This document shows positions 16,876 to 26,955 of a DNA stretch of 37,949 nucleotides, piece by piece. Made by a program: the position numbers and the translations under genes. How positions within the stretch are numbered: position 1 is the first letter of the stretch; every line of letters begins with the position of its first letter. The DNA is from an uncultured Gammaproteobacteria bacterium (GTDB taxonomy: Bacteria; Pseudomonadota; Gammaproteobacteria; CAMYKB01), in contig CAMYKB010000016.1 of assembly GCA_947258875.1 (NCBI GenBank), positions 1-37,949 on the forward strand. The letters run 5' to 3'. The notes beneath the pieces were generated by a model that saw only the letters and a list, made by a program, of their open reading frames with translations, did no database searches and was not told where the DNA came from.

Positions 16876-18222
16876 TTAGGCTATATTGGCAGGTGACCTA
16901 ATAGGTAGTGCAACAGATACGCAGAATCCACCCAGATTTTCTGAATTTCCAAGTTCAAGTTCACCATCGTAAAGTGACACGATATCAGAAGCGATCGCGA
17001 GTCCCAGCCCGGTACCGGCAGTTGCCTCATCTATTCTTATACCACGCCGACTAAGCTGTGACAGCTGATCGCCCGGACAGCCGGGCCCATCATCTTCAAT
17101 GGTGGCAATCATCATGCCTGATTGTAGTTGGATATTACATTCAATACGTTGACGCGCCCATTTAAAGGCGTTATCCAGCAAATTACCAAATAGCTCAACC
17201 ATATCATCACGATCAAACGGCGCAATGGCATCATCCGGAATGTTACAGTTGATCTCAATATCTTTGTTCTGATAAATATTTTTTAACGTAGCGATTAAGT
17301 CTAATAACTCATTGGCATGGAATATTTTTTGCCCGGCTATGCCACCACCCGCAATGCGCGCCCGTTGTAGCTCACGGTCAATCAATCTTGAGATCTGTTT
17401 TGTATTATTTTCAATGGCCCGCCTAACAGCGTCATCAAGAGATGGCTTGTCACAAAGACGTACCAATACTGTTAATGGTGTTTTCAGAGCATGCGCCAGA
17501 TTTCCGAGCGATGCCCTATAGCGTTCGAGCCGTTGCCCCAGCAAACTTGTCAGGTGATTCACCTCATCCACCAAAGGATTAACCTCAAGTGGAACAGTTG
17601 CGCTCACCGCCGAAATCTCGCCGTGCTGCATACTGACTAGTTCTTTACGTACATCATCGAGCGGCCTTAATCCTCGCCAAATTATCCAGCGTTGCACTAA
17701 TATCCAACCTATCAGCAAGGCCACTCCGATAATACCGGAACGCCACTGCAGGCGCCGAATACTTGCCCATGCTGGCGAAAGATCTTCTGCGACAGTTAAG
17801 GTGAAATCATAACCTTGTTTACGAAGACCGTAACTCAGAGCCAACAACAACTGATCTCTAGGACCGGCAACATGGTTATGCCGTGTTTCACCCAGTGCGA
17901 GCTGTTGGGGCGCTGACATCTCCTCATCCCACAAGGAGCGGGAACGCACATCCATAACATCGCTGCGCAAAATAAAGTAATGCCCGGAAAATGGTGTCAT
18001 AAAAACAGGGTTCAATCGCTCCTCGCTAACAGAAATCATCCCTGAGACATCAAATTGTATCGATGGCAGCAGACTTTCCATATCGTGGTGCAGGCGAGTG
18101 GCAATTTGATCTTCGACTATCTTACTGATTGCATAACTACCGCCAAGCCAGAGAATCAGGAACAGCAAAACCAGAGTAAAAATCAGCGAATGGCTCAGCC
18201 AACGTTGTATGGAGCGTATCAA
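16876..18222 (-). CDS. Sensor histidine kinase (PhoQ/QseC-like)
   Basis: This inner-membrane sensor has 448 residues. Membrane segments lie near 12-31 and 161-180, and the roughly 130 residues between them form a periplasmic sensor region. HAMP-like and dimerisation segments lead to the phosphoacceptor H244 in NLAHALKTPLTVL. An N-box (NLLDNAFKWAR) and G-boxes (DDGPGCPG, GTGLGLAIA) complete the ATPase domain. It overlaps the response regulator gene by 4 bp, so the two are translationally coupled and form a pair. The ligand is unknown; coupling to PepSY and cytochrome b561 proteins suggests an envelope or redox signal. Confidence 0.92.
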   Translation of the reverse strand: MIRSIQRWLSHSLIFTLVLLFLILWLGGSYAISKIVEDQIATRLHHDMESLLPSIQFDVSGMISVSEERLNPVFMTPFSGHYFILRSDVMDVRSRSLWDEEMSAPQQLALGETRHNHVAGPRDQLLLALSYGLRKQGYDFTLTVAEDLSPAWASIRRLQWRSGIIGVALLIGWILVQRWIIWRGLRPLDDVRKELVSMQHGEISAVSATVPLEVNPLVDEVNHLTSLLGQRLERYRASLGNLAHALKTPLTVLVRLCDKPSLDDAVRRAIENNTKQISRLIDRELQRARIAGGGIAGQKIFHANELLDLIATLKNIYQNKDIEINCNIPDDAIAPFDRDDMVELFGNLLDNAFKWARQRIECNIQLQSGMMIATIEDDGPGCPGDQLSQLSRRGIRIDEATAGTGLGLAIASDIVSLYDGELELGNSENLGGFCVSVALPIRSPANIA

Positions 18223-18887
18223 CGCCTTTCTCCGAACACATAGCCTTGACCGCGATAGGTTTTAATCAGTGTCTTGCCCAATTTTCGCCTCAAACGGTTA
18301 ATATAAACCTCGATTACGTTACTATCCTTGTCTGAATCGAAATCATAAACATGCTCCATGAGTTGTGACTTGGATAGCAAACGACCAGGATTCAACATCA
18401 AATAACGCAACAAACGAAACTCTGTGGAGGTGAGCTCATATTTCTGCCCATCCGTAATCCTTACCGACTGATTCTGTTCATCCAAAGTAAGGCCCCCGAC
18501 ACACAGTTCACCGGTTGATTGTTTTATACTACGATGAATAACTGCCCGGACTCGCGCCAGTAATTCTTCCACATGAAAAGGCTTACCGACGTAGTCATCC
18601 GCCCCAGCCTTGAAACCAAGCACACGCTGATTCCAGTCGTCCCGCGCTGTGAGAATCACCACTGGAACGGTGTTATCTTTCTGTCGCCAAGCACGCAGCA
18701 CATCCAGTCCTGGCTTTACAGGCAAACCCAAATCGAGAATAATCAGATCATAAAGTCCTTCATTACCCAGGTACTCCGCCTCATCTCCAGATCCTGCTTC
18801 ATCAACAGCATAGCCTGCTTTTTCAAGATCCATTTTCAACGGCAATCTCAATGATTCATCATCTTCGACCAATAACAAGCGCACCAT
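18219..18887 (-). CDS. OmpR/PhoP-family response regulator
   Basis: A 222-residue DNA-binding regulator. The receiver domain has the acidic pair D9-D10, phosphoacceptor D52 (LIILDLGLP), T80 and K102. The C-terminal winged helix ends with EVYINRLRRKLGKTLIKTYRGQGYVF, typical of the OmpR/PhoB class. It overlaps the upstream PepSY gene by one base (TAATG). Its likely targets are the two mirrored repeats at 19844-19860 and 19881-19897, upstream of its own operon and of the divergent PepSY gene. Confidence 0.94.
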   Translation of the reverse strand: MVRLLLVEDDESLRLPLKMDLEKAGYAVDEAGSGDEAEYLGNEGLYDLIILDLGLPVKPGLDVLRAWRQKDNTVPVVILTARDDWNQRVLGFKAGADDYVGKPFHVEELLARVRAVIHRSIKQSTGELCVGGLTLDEQNQSVRITDGQKYELTSTEFRLLRYLMLNPGRLLSKSQLMEHVYDFDSDKDSNVIEVYINRLRRKLGKTLIKTYRGQGYVFGERR

Positions 18888-19237
18888 TAATCTCCAGGCT
18901 CAACACCTATCAATTCGCCCGTGCGGGCATCGTAGAACAACTCGATCACAGTACCGTCCTGCATCAACATTTCCAGCTCATAAATCAACACACCATCTTC
19001 ACGCTCCAACTCAACTTCTAGCAACCGGCCCTGGTAGCGCTTGCTGGCATCATCGATAATTGAACTGAGCGACAGGATTTCACCTGAGTTTCTCAGCTCC
19101 CTCACATACTCCTGGTCCTCGGGATAGTCGTGGCTCGCACCGGTATTTTGTACAACTACAAAGCACAGCAGAATCAATAACAAACCAACAACTGGGAGCT
19201 GCGAGCCACGGCCTGCATTCCTGAATGAGCTAGACAC
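18887..19237 (-). CDS. Membrane-anchored PepSY-domain protein
   Basis: This 116-residue protein has one N-terminal hydrophobic segment (about 14-32), either an uncleaved anchor or a signal peptide, and a PepSY domain with IIDDASKRYQGRLLEVELERE and YDARTGELIGVEPGD. PepSY domains are thought to modulate peptidases or sense envelope or metal-redox conditions. It overlaps the cytochrome b561 gene by 8 bp and the regulator gene by one base. It shares the YxGRxxExELE pattern with the divergent PepSY protein at 19993, suggesting an old duplication. Confidence 0.85.
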   Translation of the reverse strand: MSSSFRNAGRGSQLPVVGLLLILLCFVVVQNTGASHDYPEDQEYVRELRNSGEILSLSSIIDDASKRYQGRLLEVELEREDGVLIYELEMLMQDGTVIELFYDARTGELIGVEPGD

Positions 19238-19790
19238 GTTTGTTCCCTGTCACCATAGCGCGCACAAGATTCTCCTTATGTATAAAACTCTCAAACACGA
19301 CACCCGCAACATGTATCACCACCAACATGAGCGTGATATTCGCAAACACCTCATGCAATTCTTCAGCAATATCATCGTCCCATGGCAACCCATAAACCAG
19401 ACCTGCAAGTGGGCCTGCCTGCTCTTCAGCAGCGTAAACCACGAGCCCTGTCAAGCTCGTTATCAGCAAGCTCACCAGCAACATAACAATCATCCAGCCA
19501 CCTGCCGGGTTATGACCGATATAACGCTCGTTCCGCAATCGCAACAGATCACACAAATAAGCCATTGTTGCGGAAGGTGATGACACGAAATTGGAAAAAC
19601 GCGCATACCTGGGTCCAATAAACCCCCAAATCAGCCTGAAGCCGATCAATGCCAAGACCATGTAACCAGCCAGGTTATGAATATCCAGCCACTCATCATC
19701 CGTCAAATACGCAATAGCAAAGGCAGCCACCAGGCTCCAATGAAAAATCCTGATCAGTGAATCCCACACCTTAATCTCACGGCCATTCAT
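19230..19790 (-). CDS. Cytochrome b561-type di-heme membrane protein
   Basis: A 186-residue, four-helix protein of the prokaryotic b561 / Ni-Fe-hydrogenase b-subunit type. Candidate heme ligands are the histidines in RIFHWS, DIHNLAGY, EELHEVF and VVIHVAG, one per helix as the family expects. It probably moves electrons between quinol and a periplasmic partner. It is the first gene of the minus-strand operon with PepSY, response regulator and kinase, all overlapping or nearly so. Confidence 0.88.
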   Translation of the reverse strand: MNGREIKVWDSLIRIFHWSLVAAFAIAYLTDDEWLDIHNLAGYMVLALIGFRLIWGFIGPRYARFSNFVSSPSATMAYLCDLLRLRNERYIGHNPAGGWMIVMLLVSLLITSLTGLVVYAAEEQAGPLAGLVYGLPWDDDIAEELHEVFANITLMLVVIHVAGVVFESFIHKENLVRAMVTGNKRV

Positions 19791-19843
19791 CGCAACATAT
19801 CCTCATTCGAAATACTATTGTGACGAATTTCGCATATCAATAT

Positions 19844-19860
19844 GAAATCAAGCTGAAATC
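19844..19860 (-). promoter_or_regulatory. Putative response-regulator box, b561 operon side
   Basis: Read toward the b561 gene, the site is GATTTC-AGCTT-GATTTC, a direct repeat with an 11-bp period like the PhoP box ((T/G)GTTTA-N5-(T/G)GTTTA). A perfect 14-bp core (AAATCAAGCTGAAA on the plus strand) reappears inverted at 19883-19896. Confidence 0.6.
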
Positions 19861-19880
19861 GGCATAGTATTTTTATCCCC

Positions 19881-19897
19881 TGTTTCAGCTTGATTTA
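19881..19897 (+). promoter_or_regulatory. Putative response-regulator box, PepSY side
   Basis: TGTTTC-AGCTT-GATTTA matches a PhoP-type direct repeat with one mismatch per half. It ends 12 bp before a -10-like TAATCT (19910-19915), the placement at which PhoP-class activators replace a -35 element. It is the mirror copy of the site at 19844-19860. Confidence 0.65.
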
Positions 19898-19992
19898 AGT
19901 TTCCAGGCTTAATCTTGCTCCACGGTAACAACAGGAGGAGCAGTTTTGAATCTGATCCCCTGCGTAATTAACTTACTAAGTGGAGATTTATC

Positions 19993-20307
19993 ATGACATC
20001 GATCAAGAAAACCTTAGCTAGCGTAATTATTAGTAGTGGACTACTCGCAGCGGTTGGCGGGACATTCGCCAGTTCTGAGACAGAATACACAAGAACCGGA
20101 GTCGATCAGGACCTGATTCCCATCGAACAGATTATTGAGCAAACCAAACAGGACTATGCGGGACGGGTTATCGAAACTGAACTGGAGCGGAAACGTTCTG
20201 GTTATGTCTACGAAATCAAAATCATGGACAACAGCGGTGCTGTCACGGAGTTGAAATACAATGCCAAGTCCGGCGAGTTACTGCGGACAGAGCGTGAATA
20301 CGACTAG
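19993..20307 (+). CDS. Exported PepSY-domain protein
   Basis: This 104-residue protein has an N-terminal signal peptide (basic start, hydrophobic core, GGTFAS near residue 27) and a single PepSY domain (about 44-104) with IIEQTKQDYAGRVIETELER and YNAKSGELLRTE. It should be periplasmic. GGAG precedes the ATG by 7 bases. It is transcribed away from the b561 operon and shares its mirrored operator, so the two units are likely induced together. It may be the soluble partner or the signal modulator of the kinase. Confidence 0.85.
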   Translation: MTSIKKTLASVIISSGLLAAVGGTFASSETEYTRTGVDQDLIPIEQIIEQTKQDYAGRVIETELERKRSGYVYEIKIMDNSGAVTELKYNAKSGELLRTEREYD

Positions 20308-20325
20308 AATCTGTCTTAAAAAATA

Positions 20326-20403
20326 GTGGCCCGTACTTCAAGACAAGGCGCAGGCCACGAGAGGCTCAGACACGTCCATGGACGGGCGTGGTAGAGCGCT
20401 GAG
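20326..20403. repeat. Structured extragenic element upstream of suhB
   Basis: Nested inverted repeats fill this stretch: GTGGCC / GGCCAC (20326-20331 / 20353-20358), CTCAG / CTGAG (20365-20369 / 20399-20403), CACG / CGTG, and the perfect 12-bp palindrome CGTCCATGGACG (20373-20384). It resembles an extragenic palindromic repeat, but only one copy is in the window. The rest of the 20308-20604 gap shows no gene. Confidence 0.4.
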
Positions 20404-20515
20404 TCCCCAACATAATCTATAGTCACGATTACCAGCAACACCGGGTGAGTCACTCAAATAAGCTTTTCTTCTAGGTCCTGGAGCTGATACGGCTACCCAA
20501 AGCCGCCACAGCCCG

Positions 20516-20543
20516 TTTCAAAAAGCCGCAATTCTGCTATGCT
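20516..20543 (+). promoter_or_regulatory. Possible sigma-70 promoter of suhB
   Basis: TTTCAA and TATGCT are 16 bases apart, followed by a GC-rich ACGCGCC discriminator. The elements are moderate matches, 62 bases before the suhB ATG. Confidence 0.35.
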
Positions 20544-20604
20544 ACGCGCCTTGTTGTCGTTGTCTCTAACGACGTGCGTACTCTTTAACAATAGGCGATT
20601 ATCC

Positions 20605-21411
20605 ATGAATCCGATGCTGAATATCGCGGTATCGGCGGCGCGTGCCGCAGGCCATATTATTTTGCGTTACAGCAACCGCATCGACAGTCTGTCGATTCAA
20701 AGCAAGCAGCGGAATGATTTTGTCAGTGAGGTTGATCATCTGGCCGAACAGGAGATCCTCAAGATTATACGTCGTGCCCATCCGGATCACGGCATCCTGG
20801 CTGAAGAAAGCGGCACGGAGAACTCCGGTACTAACGATGAGTTCCAGTGGATTATCGACCCGCTGGACGGCACCACAAATTTTCTGCACAACTTCCCACA
20901 ATATGCAGTCTCTATCGCCCTTAAACACAAAGAGCGTTTGATGCTCGGCGTGGTTTACGATCCCCTGAAAGAAGAACTCTTCTGTGCCAGCCGTGGCGAA
21001 GGTGCCACGCTCAATAACCGCAAGATCCGTGTTACACAACTGACCAGCTTATCAGGCGCATTGCTTGGCACTGGCATACCTTATCGCGACGATCAGGATC
21101 TCGACGCTTACCTCATTACCTTAAAGGCATTGATCAAAGATACTGCGGGTGTACGCCGCGCAGGTTCAGCTGCACTGGATTTAGCCTATCTGGCTGCCGG
21201 GCGCCTGGATGGTTTCTGGGAATTCGGACTCAATCCCTGGGATATCGCTGCCGGCGTCATGCTGGTGGAAGAAGCCGGTGGCCTGGTGGGCGATCTCGCC
21301 GGTGGTCATCGTTTCATGGAAAGCGGAGACATCATCGCCGCCAGTCCTAAGGTATTCAAGGCAATGGTGCAAACCTTACGACCCTGCCTGCGCGAGATCC
21401 AACATGGCTGA
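20605..21411 (+). CDS. suhB: SuhB, inositol-1-monophosphatase family / Nus-complex factor
   Basis: A 268-residue Mg-dependent phosphatase family protein. In E. coli SuhB also joins the rRNA antitermination complex. Motifs are AEESG (E67/E68), IDPLDGTTNF (D85, D88) and the C-terminal NPWDIAAGVMLVEEAGG. The frame opens 22 codons earlier, but MNPMLNIAVSAARAAG aligns with E. coli MHPMLNIAVRAARKAG, so the ATG at 20605 is chosen. It is convergent with secF, 27 bp away. trmJ, its divergent partner elsewhere, is 20 kb away. Confidence 0.95.
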   Translation: MNPMLNIAVSAARAAGHIILRYSNRIDSLSIQSKQRNDFVSEVDHLAEQEILKIIRRAHPDHGILAEESGTENSGTNDEFQWIIDPLDGTTNFLHNFPQYAVSIALKHKERLMLGVVYDPLKEELFCASRGEGATLNNRKIRVTQLTSLSGALLGTGIPYRDDQDLDAYLITLKALIKDTAGVRRAGSAALDLAYLAAGRLDGFWEFGLNPWDIAAGVMLVEEAGGLVGDLAGGHRFMESGDIIAASPKVFKAMVQTLRPCLREIQHG

Positions 21412-21438
21412 GCTACAGGGTTTTGTCAACACGTACTC

Positions 21439-22368
21439 TCAGGGACGATCAGGCTCTGCACCCTCTTTCTCAACCGGCATCAAATCCGCTTTACTGACCT
21501 TGAGCACCACCAATGATGTACTGGCGACATAGATCGAGGAATAAGTGCCGACCACGATACCCACGATCAATGCGAGCGCAAAGGCATGTATGACTTCACC
21601 ACCAAGAAAAAACAAGGCCAGCAATACCAGCAAGGTGGTTAACGATGTGACCAATGTTCGTGACAAGGTTTGATTAATCGAGGTATTGATCACCTCAATC
21701 GCATCCGCTTTACGCAGCTTGCGGAAATTTTCACGTATACGATCGAACACCACAATAGTGTCATTCAGCGAGTAACCAATCACCGCCAGGATTGCGGCCA
21801 GTACCGTAAGATCGAACTCAACCTGCGTCACCGCAAACACACCCACAGTTATGACGACATCGTGCACCAAGGCAATGATCGAACCAAACGAAAAGCGGTA
21901 TTCAAAACGCAGCGCGACATAAATCAATATTCCGATCAGCGCATAAACCACGGCGAGACCACCCTGCTCACGCAGCTCTTCACCGACCGCCGGACCGACA
22001 AATTCGACCCTGCGCATATCGACATCACCATCACGCTTCAAGACGCCCAGTATTTCATTACTGAGATTGGCGCGATCCTGTACATCCCGTGGCGCCAGCC
22101 GGATCAGGACATCCTGTGACGTACCGAAGTATTGTACCGTGGCGCGTTCAAATCCACCGCCCTCCAAAGCATCGCGCACCTTATCCAATTCGACAGCCTG
22201 CGGGTAGCCCACCTCAACCAGGGTACCACCCGTAAAATCGATACCATAATTCAGTCCGCGTGCAAATATCGCAGCGATGGAAATGGCGATTAATGCAAGT
22301 GAAAACATCATCGCCAGCTTGCGCTTACTCATGAAATCAAGCTTCATATCTTTACTTATCTGTTTCAT
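21439..22368 (-). CDS. secF: Protein translocase subunit SecF
   Basis: An inner-membrane, six-helix RND-like subunit of 309 residues that works with SecD and YajC to use the proton gradient late in Sec export. Family motifs are GLNYGIDFTGGTLVEV near the start, VGPAVGEELREQG and the helix-4/5 region GYSLNDTIVVFDRIRENF. The open frame extends 15 codons upstream into secD; the ATG at 22368, with AGGGA upstream, is 10 bp after the secD stop and gives the usual family N-terminus. Confidence 0.96.
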   Translation of the reverse strand: MKQISKDMKLDFMSKRKLAMMFSLALIAISIAAIFARGLNYGIDFTGGTLVEVGYPQAVELDKVRDALEGGGFERATVQYFGTSQDVLIRLAPRDVQDRANLSNEILGVLKRDGDVDMRRVEFVGPAVGEELREQGGLAVVYALIGILIYVALRFEYRFSFGSIIALVHDVVITVGVFAVTQVEFDLTVLAAILAVIGYSLNDTIVVFDRIRENFRKLRKADAIEVINTSINQTLSRTLVTSLTTLLVLLALFFLGGEVIHAFALALIVGIVVGTYSSIYVASTSLVVLKVSKADLMPVEKEGAEPDRP

Positions 22369-22378
22369 TCCCGATTCC

Positions 22379-24238
22379 CTAGATTGCAAGCTTCGGCGAG
22401 CGTTTGTTGCCATAGATCAGGTTAATAATCGCGCGCGTACCCATGATGGCCGTGAACATGGATGACACGATACCGATCATGAGCGTCACCGCAAACCCCT
22501 TGATGGGCCCGGTGCCAAAACCAAACAACACCACCGCAGCAATCAGCGTAGTGATGTTGGCATCCGCAATGGTCGAGAGTGCTTTTTGATAACCACTGAA
22601 GATACTCGCCTGCGGCGAATTGCCATTGCGCAATTCTTCACGGATACGCTCGAAGATGAGCACGTTGGCGTCGACCGCCATACCCACCGTCAACACAATA
22701 CCAGCAATACCGGGCAAGGTCAGGGTTGCACCCAGCATCGACATCACCGCTACAATCATCACCAGGTTGGTCGCCAGCGCCAGATTCGCCACCAGTCCAA
22801 ATACCCGGTAATAAATTGCCATAAAGATGACCACCAGTACGAAACCGATAACCACGGATTTCATGCCCTGGTCGATATTCTGCTGCCCCAGGCTCGGGCC
22901 GACCGTACGTTCCTCGATGATTTCCATAGGTGCCGCCAGTGCACCGGCGCGTAATAATAGCGCCAGGTTGCGGGCCTCACGCGGACTGTCAAGGCCGGTA
23001 ATTTGGAAAAGCTTGCCCAGCTGTTCCTGGATACGCGCGATACTGATCACCTCTTCGGTCTTGCGCGACTTACGCACCGACTTGCCGTCCTGCACCACGG
23101 TCTCGGTCTTGTTCTCGATGAACACCACCGCCATCAATTTCTGCACATTCTCGCCGGTGACCTTGCTGAAAATGCGCGCACCCTTGCCGTCCAGTGTAAT
23201 GCTTACGTTCGGCGTAGCAGTTTCGGAATCGATACCCGAAGCGGCATCGGTGATGTAATCACCGGTCAGCATCACACGGCGTTTCAGCAACACCGGCTCA
23301 CCGTTACGTTCGTAATAGAGTTGGCTACCGACCGGAATACGACCGCTGTCCCTGGCCAGATAGGGATCATTCTGTTCATCCACCAGACGGAACTCGAGGG
23401 TGGCCGTGGCGCCAAGAATCTCCTTGGCGCGGGCCGTGTCCTGTACACCCGGCAGCTGCACCACGACACGCGAATCACCCTGGCGCTGCACCAGCGGCTC
23501 GGCAACACCCAACTCATTGACGCGCTTGCGCAATGTGGTGAGGTTTTGTTGCAGGGCAAATTCCTTGAGTTCACGGGCAGTGTTTTCATGCAGACTGGCA
23601 CTCACCAGGAAGGCGCCTTCGGACTCGTTTTCAGTAACCGCCAGGTCCGCGCGGTACTCGTTTTTGAGTTTCTTTAACCCGGCATCACGCGTTGCCTCAT
23701 CCTTGAATTTCACGCTGACGATATCCCCGTCGCGCTTCACCGTGAGATAACGGATCTTCTCCTCGCGCATCACATCGCGAAACTCGCCTTCATAACTGTC
23801 GAGCGCCTTGGTCAGGGCTGCATCCATATCCACTTCCAGCAGAAAATGCACGCCACCACGCAGATCGAGACCCAGGTTCATTGGCAATGCATTGATGCCG
23901 CGCAACCAGGAAGGTGTCGTGGGTGCAAGATTGAGCGCCACGATATGCCGGTCAGTCAGGGCATTCTTTACCAGGTCTGACGCCTTTAACTGGGTTTCAT
24001 CATCGTTAAGCCTGACCAGCACCTTGTCCGGCTCGCGTTCAACCGCTTTGACAGCGACGTCATTGCTCTCCAGGGTCTGCACGATCTGTGCTTCCAGACT
24101 CTCGTCGACGCTGCCGCTGGTGTGCGAAACCTGTATGGCGAAATCGTTGGGATAAATATTCGGAAGCGCATAGACAATGCCTACTGCGATTACCAGCACA
24201 ATAAGCAGGTTCTTCCAGAGTGGATAGTGGTTGATCAT
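22379..24238 (-). CDS. secD: Protein translocase subunit SecD
   Basis: A 619-residue SecD, close to the E. coli length. It has an N-terminal membrane helix (9-27), the large periplasmic P1 region beginning near GLDLRGGVHFLLEVD, and a C-terminal six-helix membrane half with TVGMAVDANVLIFERIREEL. It is between yajC (25 bp upstream) and secF (10 bp downstream), the classical operon order. Confidence 0.97.
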   Translation of the reverse strand: MINHYPLWKNLLIVLVIAVGIVYALPNIYPNDFAIQVSHTSGSVDESLEAQIVQTLESNDVAVKAVEREPDKVLVRLNDDETQLKASDLVKNALTDRHIVALNLAPTTPSWLRGINALPMNLGLDLRGGVHFLLEVDMDAALTKALDSYEGEFRDVMREEKIRYLTVKRDGDIVSVKFKDEATRDAGLKKLKNEYRADLAVTENESEGAFLVSASLHENTARELKEFALQQNLTTLRKRVNELGVAEPLVQRQGDSRVVVQLPGVQDTARAKEILGATATLEFRLVDEQNDPYLARDSGRIPVGSQLYYERNGEPVLLKRRVMLTGDYITDAASGIDSETATPNVSITLDGKGARIFSKVTGENVQKLMAVVFIENKTETVVQDGKSVRKSRKTEEVISIARIQEQLGKLFQITGLDSPREARNLALLLRAGALAAPMEIIEERTVGPSLGQQNIDQGMKSVVIGFVLVVIFMAIYYRVFGLVANLALATNLVMIVAVMSMLGATLTLPGIAGIVLTVGMAVDANVLIFERIREELRNGNSPQASIFSGYQKALSTIADANITTLIAAVVLFGFGTGPIKGFAVTLMIGIVSSMFTAIMGTRAIINLIYGNKRSPKLAI

Positions 24239-24263
24239 GCAGTCGTGTCCGTCAGCTTAGTGA

Positions 24264-24593
24264 TTAGTTGCTCTTGTAAGTCCCTTTTGGCATGACATTG
24301 CCGATGGCATGTTTTTGCACCTGAATGGTGACGTCTTTTGCCACCTCGACTTGCACGAAACTCTCGTCCACTTCGGTAATCTTGCCCAGGATGCCGCCAT
24401 TGGTGACGATCTCGTCGCCACGGGACAAGCCTTCCACCAGCTGCTTATGCTCCTTGGCACGCTTGGACTGTGGTCGAATGATCATGAAATACATGATCAG
24501 GAAAAACAGACCTACGAATATAAACAGCTCGAAGCCACCACCGGGCTGCGCTGCCGCACCCTCAGCCATCGCATCTGAAATCAAGAAACTCAT
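24264..24593 (-). CDS. yajC: Preprotein translocase auxiliary subunit YajC
   Basis: A 109-residue single-pass protein. The hydrophobic segment (about 21-39, FELFIFVGLFFLIMYFMIIR) is followed by RPQSKRAKEHKQL and a small cytoplasmic domain with GDEIVTNGGILGKI. It associates with SecDF. It lies 34 bp after tgt; a GCGGC / GCCGC hairpin (24611-24624) sits in that gap without a T-tract. Confidence 0.95.
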   Translation of the reverse strand: MSFLISDAMAEGAAAQPGGGFELFIFVGLFFLIMYFMIIRPQSKRAKEHKQLVEGLSRGDEIVTNGGILGKITEVDESFVQVEVAKDVTIQVQKHAIGNVMPKGTYKSN

Positions 24594-24627
24594 ATGTGTT
24601 ACCCCTGTCAGCGGCTAAAGCCGCGTA

Positions 24628-25743
<1,116 letters not shown>

Positions 25744-25807
25744 TTATTTGAGTCTCAGATCCAAGGTGGCCAACAGTACGTTAAGCTGGCTGGCACACTA
25801 GGCCTTG

Positions 25808-26851
25808 CTACTTGCCCCCTTGGCGGTGTTTTTTTTCAACAAACATCGCATCACCATAGCTGTAAAACCGGTAACCCTGGGCAATTGCATGGCGGTATGC
25901 TGCCATGACTTCTTGATATCCACCCAGGGCCGACACCAACATTAATAATGTGGATTCTGGCAAATGAAAATTGGTCAATAATGCATCCACCACCTTAAAA
26001 TCATAACCTGGAGTGATAAAAATATCGGTGTCGCCCTGCAAGGGACTTAACTCACCAGTTGCAGCAGCGGCTTCCAGGCTGCGTACCGCGGTGGTGCCGA
26101 CGGCGATTACTCTGCCACCACGTGTACGGCAGGCCGACACCGCTTCGCAGACAGCCTCACCGACCTCCACGTACTCGGCATGCATACGGTGCGCATTAAT
26201 CTCCTCGACCCTGACAGGCTGGAAGGTCCCGGCCCCCACGTGCAGTGTCACAAATGTATGTTCGACGCCCCGCACTGCAAGCGCATCCAGCAAGGCAAGA
26301 TCGAAATGCAATCCTGCTGTTGGCGCTGCTACCGCGCCGGGTCGCTGCGCATACACCGTCTGGTAACGTTCGATATCAGCGGCCTGATCGGTGCGTTCGA
26401 TATACGGTGGCAATGGCACATGGCCATAACGTTCCAGTACATCATGGGCCTCCTGGCTACCTTGCAGCTGTAACTCGTAGAAATCACCTTGACGGCCGAT
26501 GACTTCGATATCGATGCCGTTTCCCAACTTCAGCTGCGTACCCGGCCGGGGAGGCTTGCTGGCGCGCACTTGCGCCAACAGGCGATGTGCATCGAGCACG
26601 CGTTCTACCAGCACTTCGACACGCCCTCCGGTCTGTTTGCAACCATACAAACGCGCCGGGATGACTCGGGTGTCGTTGAAGACCAGCAGGTCACCCTCCT
26701 CAAGGAGGCTGGGCAAATCCCTTATACACTGATCATCGATACCGGTAGAAGCACCCTTCAGCACCAGCAGGCGGCTGTCGCTACGCCCTGGCAAGGGATG
26801 TTGAGCAATTAACTCCTGCGGCAGATCATAGGCAAAATCACGGGTTTTCAT
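25808..26851 (-). CDS. queA: S-adenosylmethionine:tRNA ribosyltransferase-isomerase QueA
   Basis: QueA transfers the ribosyl part of SAM to preQ1 in tRNA, making epoxyqueuosine. From the ATG at 26851 it has 347 residues, matching the family start M-T-DF-y-LP-eLIAq-P. Motifs are [23 protein letters not shown] and [17 protein letters not shown], plus the late [17 protein letters not shown]. Eleven upstream in-frame codons are excluded because family alignment begins at [12 protein letters not shown]. It is the first gene of queA-tgt-yajC-secD-secF and divergent from the tRNA-Leu gene. Confidence 0.96.
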   Translation of the reverse strand: MKTRDFAYDLPQELIAQHPLPGRSDSRLLVLKGASTGIDDQCIRDLPSLLEEGDLLVFNDTRVIPARLYGCKQTGGRVEVLVERVLDAHRLLAQVRASKPPRPGTQLKLGNGIDIEVIGRQGDFYELQLQGSQEAHDVLERYGHVPLPPYIERTDQAADIERYQTVYAQRPGAVAAPTAGLHFDLALLDALAVRGVEHTFVTLHVGAGTFQPVRVEEINAHRMHAEYVEVGEAVCEAVSACRTRGGRVIAVGTTAVRSLEAAAATGELSPLQGDTDIFITPGYDFKVVDALLTNFHLPESTLLMLVSALGGYQEVMAAYRHAIAQGYRFYSYGDAMFVEKKHRQGGK

Positions 26852-26915
26852 GGCGCGCGATGTTAGCAGGATCGCAACGGGCACGCGAGGTTAAGGCACG
26901 GGGAATGCCAACGGC

Positions 26916-26943
26916 TTGCGTGCTGGCTGGAATACGCTAAACT
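26916..26943 (+). promoter_or_regulatory. Probable promoter of tRNA-Leu
   Basis: TTGCGT and TAAACT are 16 bases apart, and the -10 ends 12 bases before the tRNA. The discriminator (TGTGCGC) is GC-rich, as is common in stable RNA promoters. Confidence 0.5.
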
Positions 26944-26955
26944 TGTGCGCTCTTT

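Noticed and set aside
23003-23677. 224-codon plus-strand frame inside secD
   Set aside because: Shadow of secD; composition rich in His, Thr and Arg as expected for an antisense frame.
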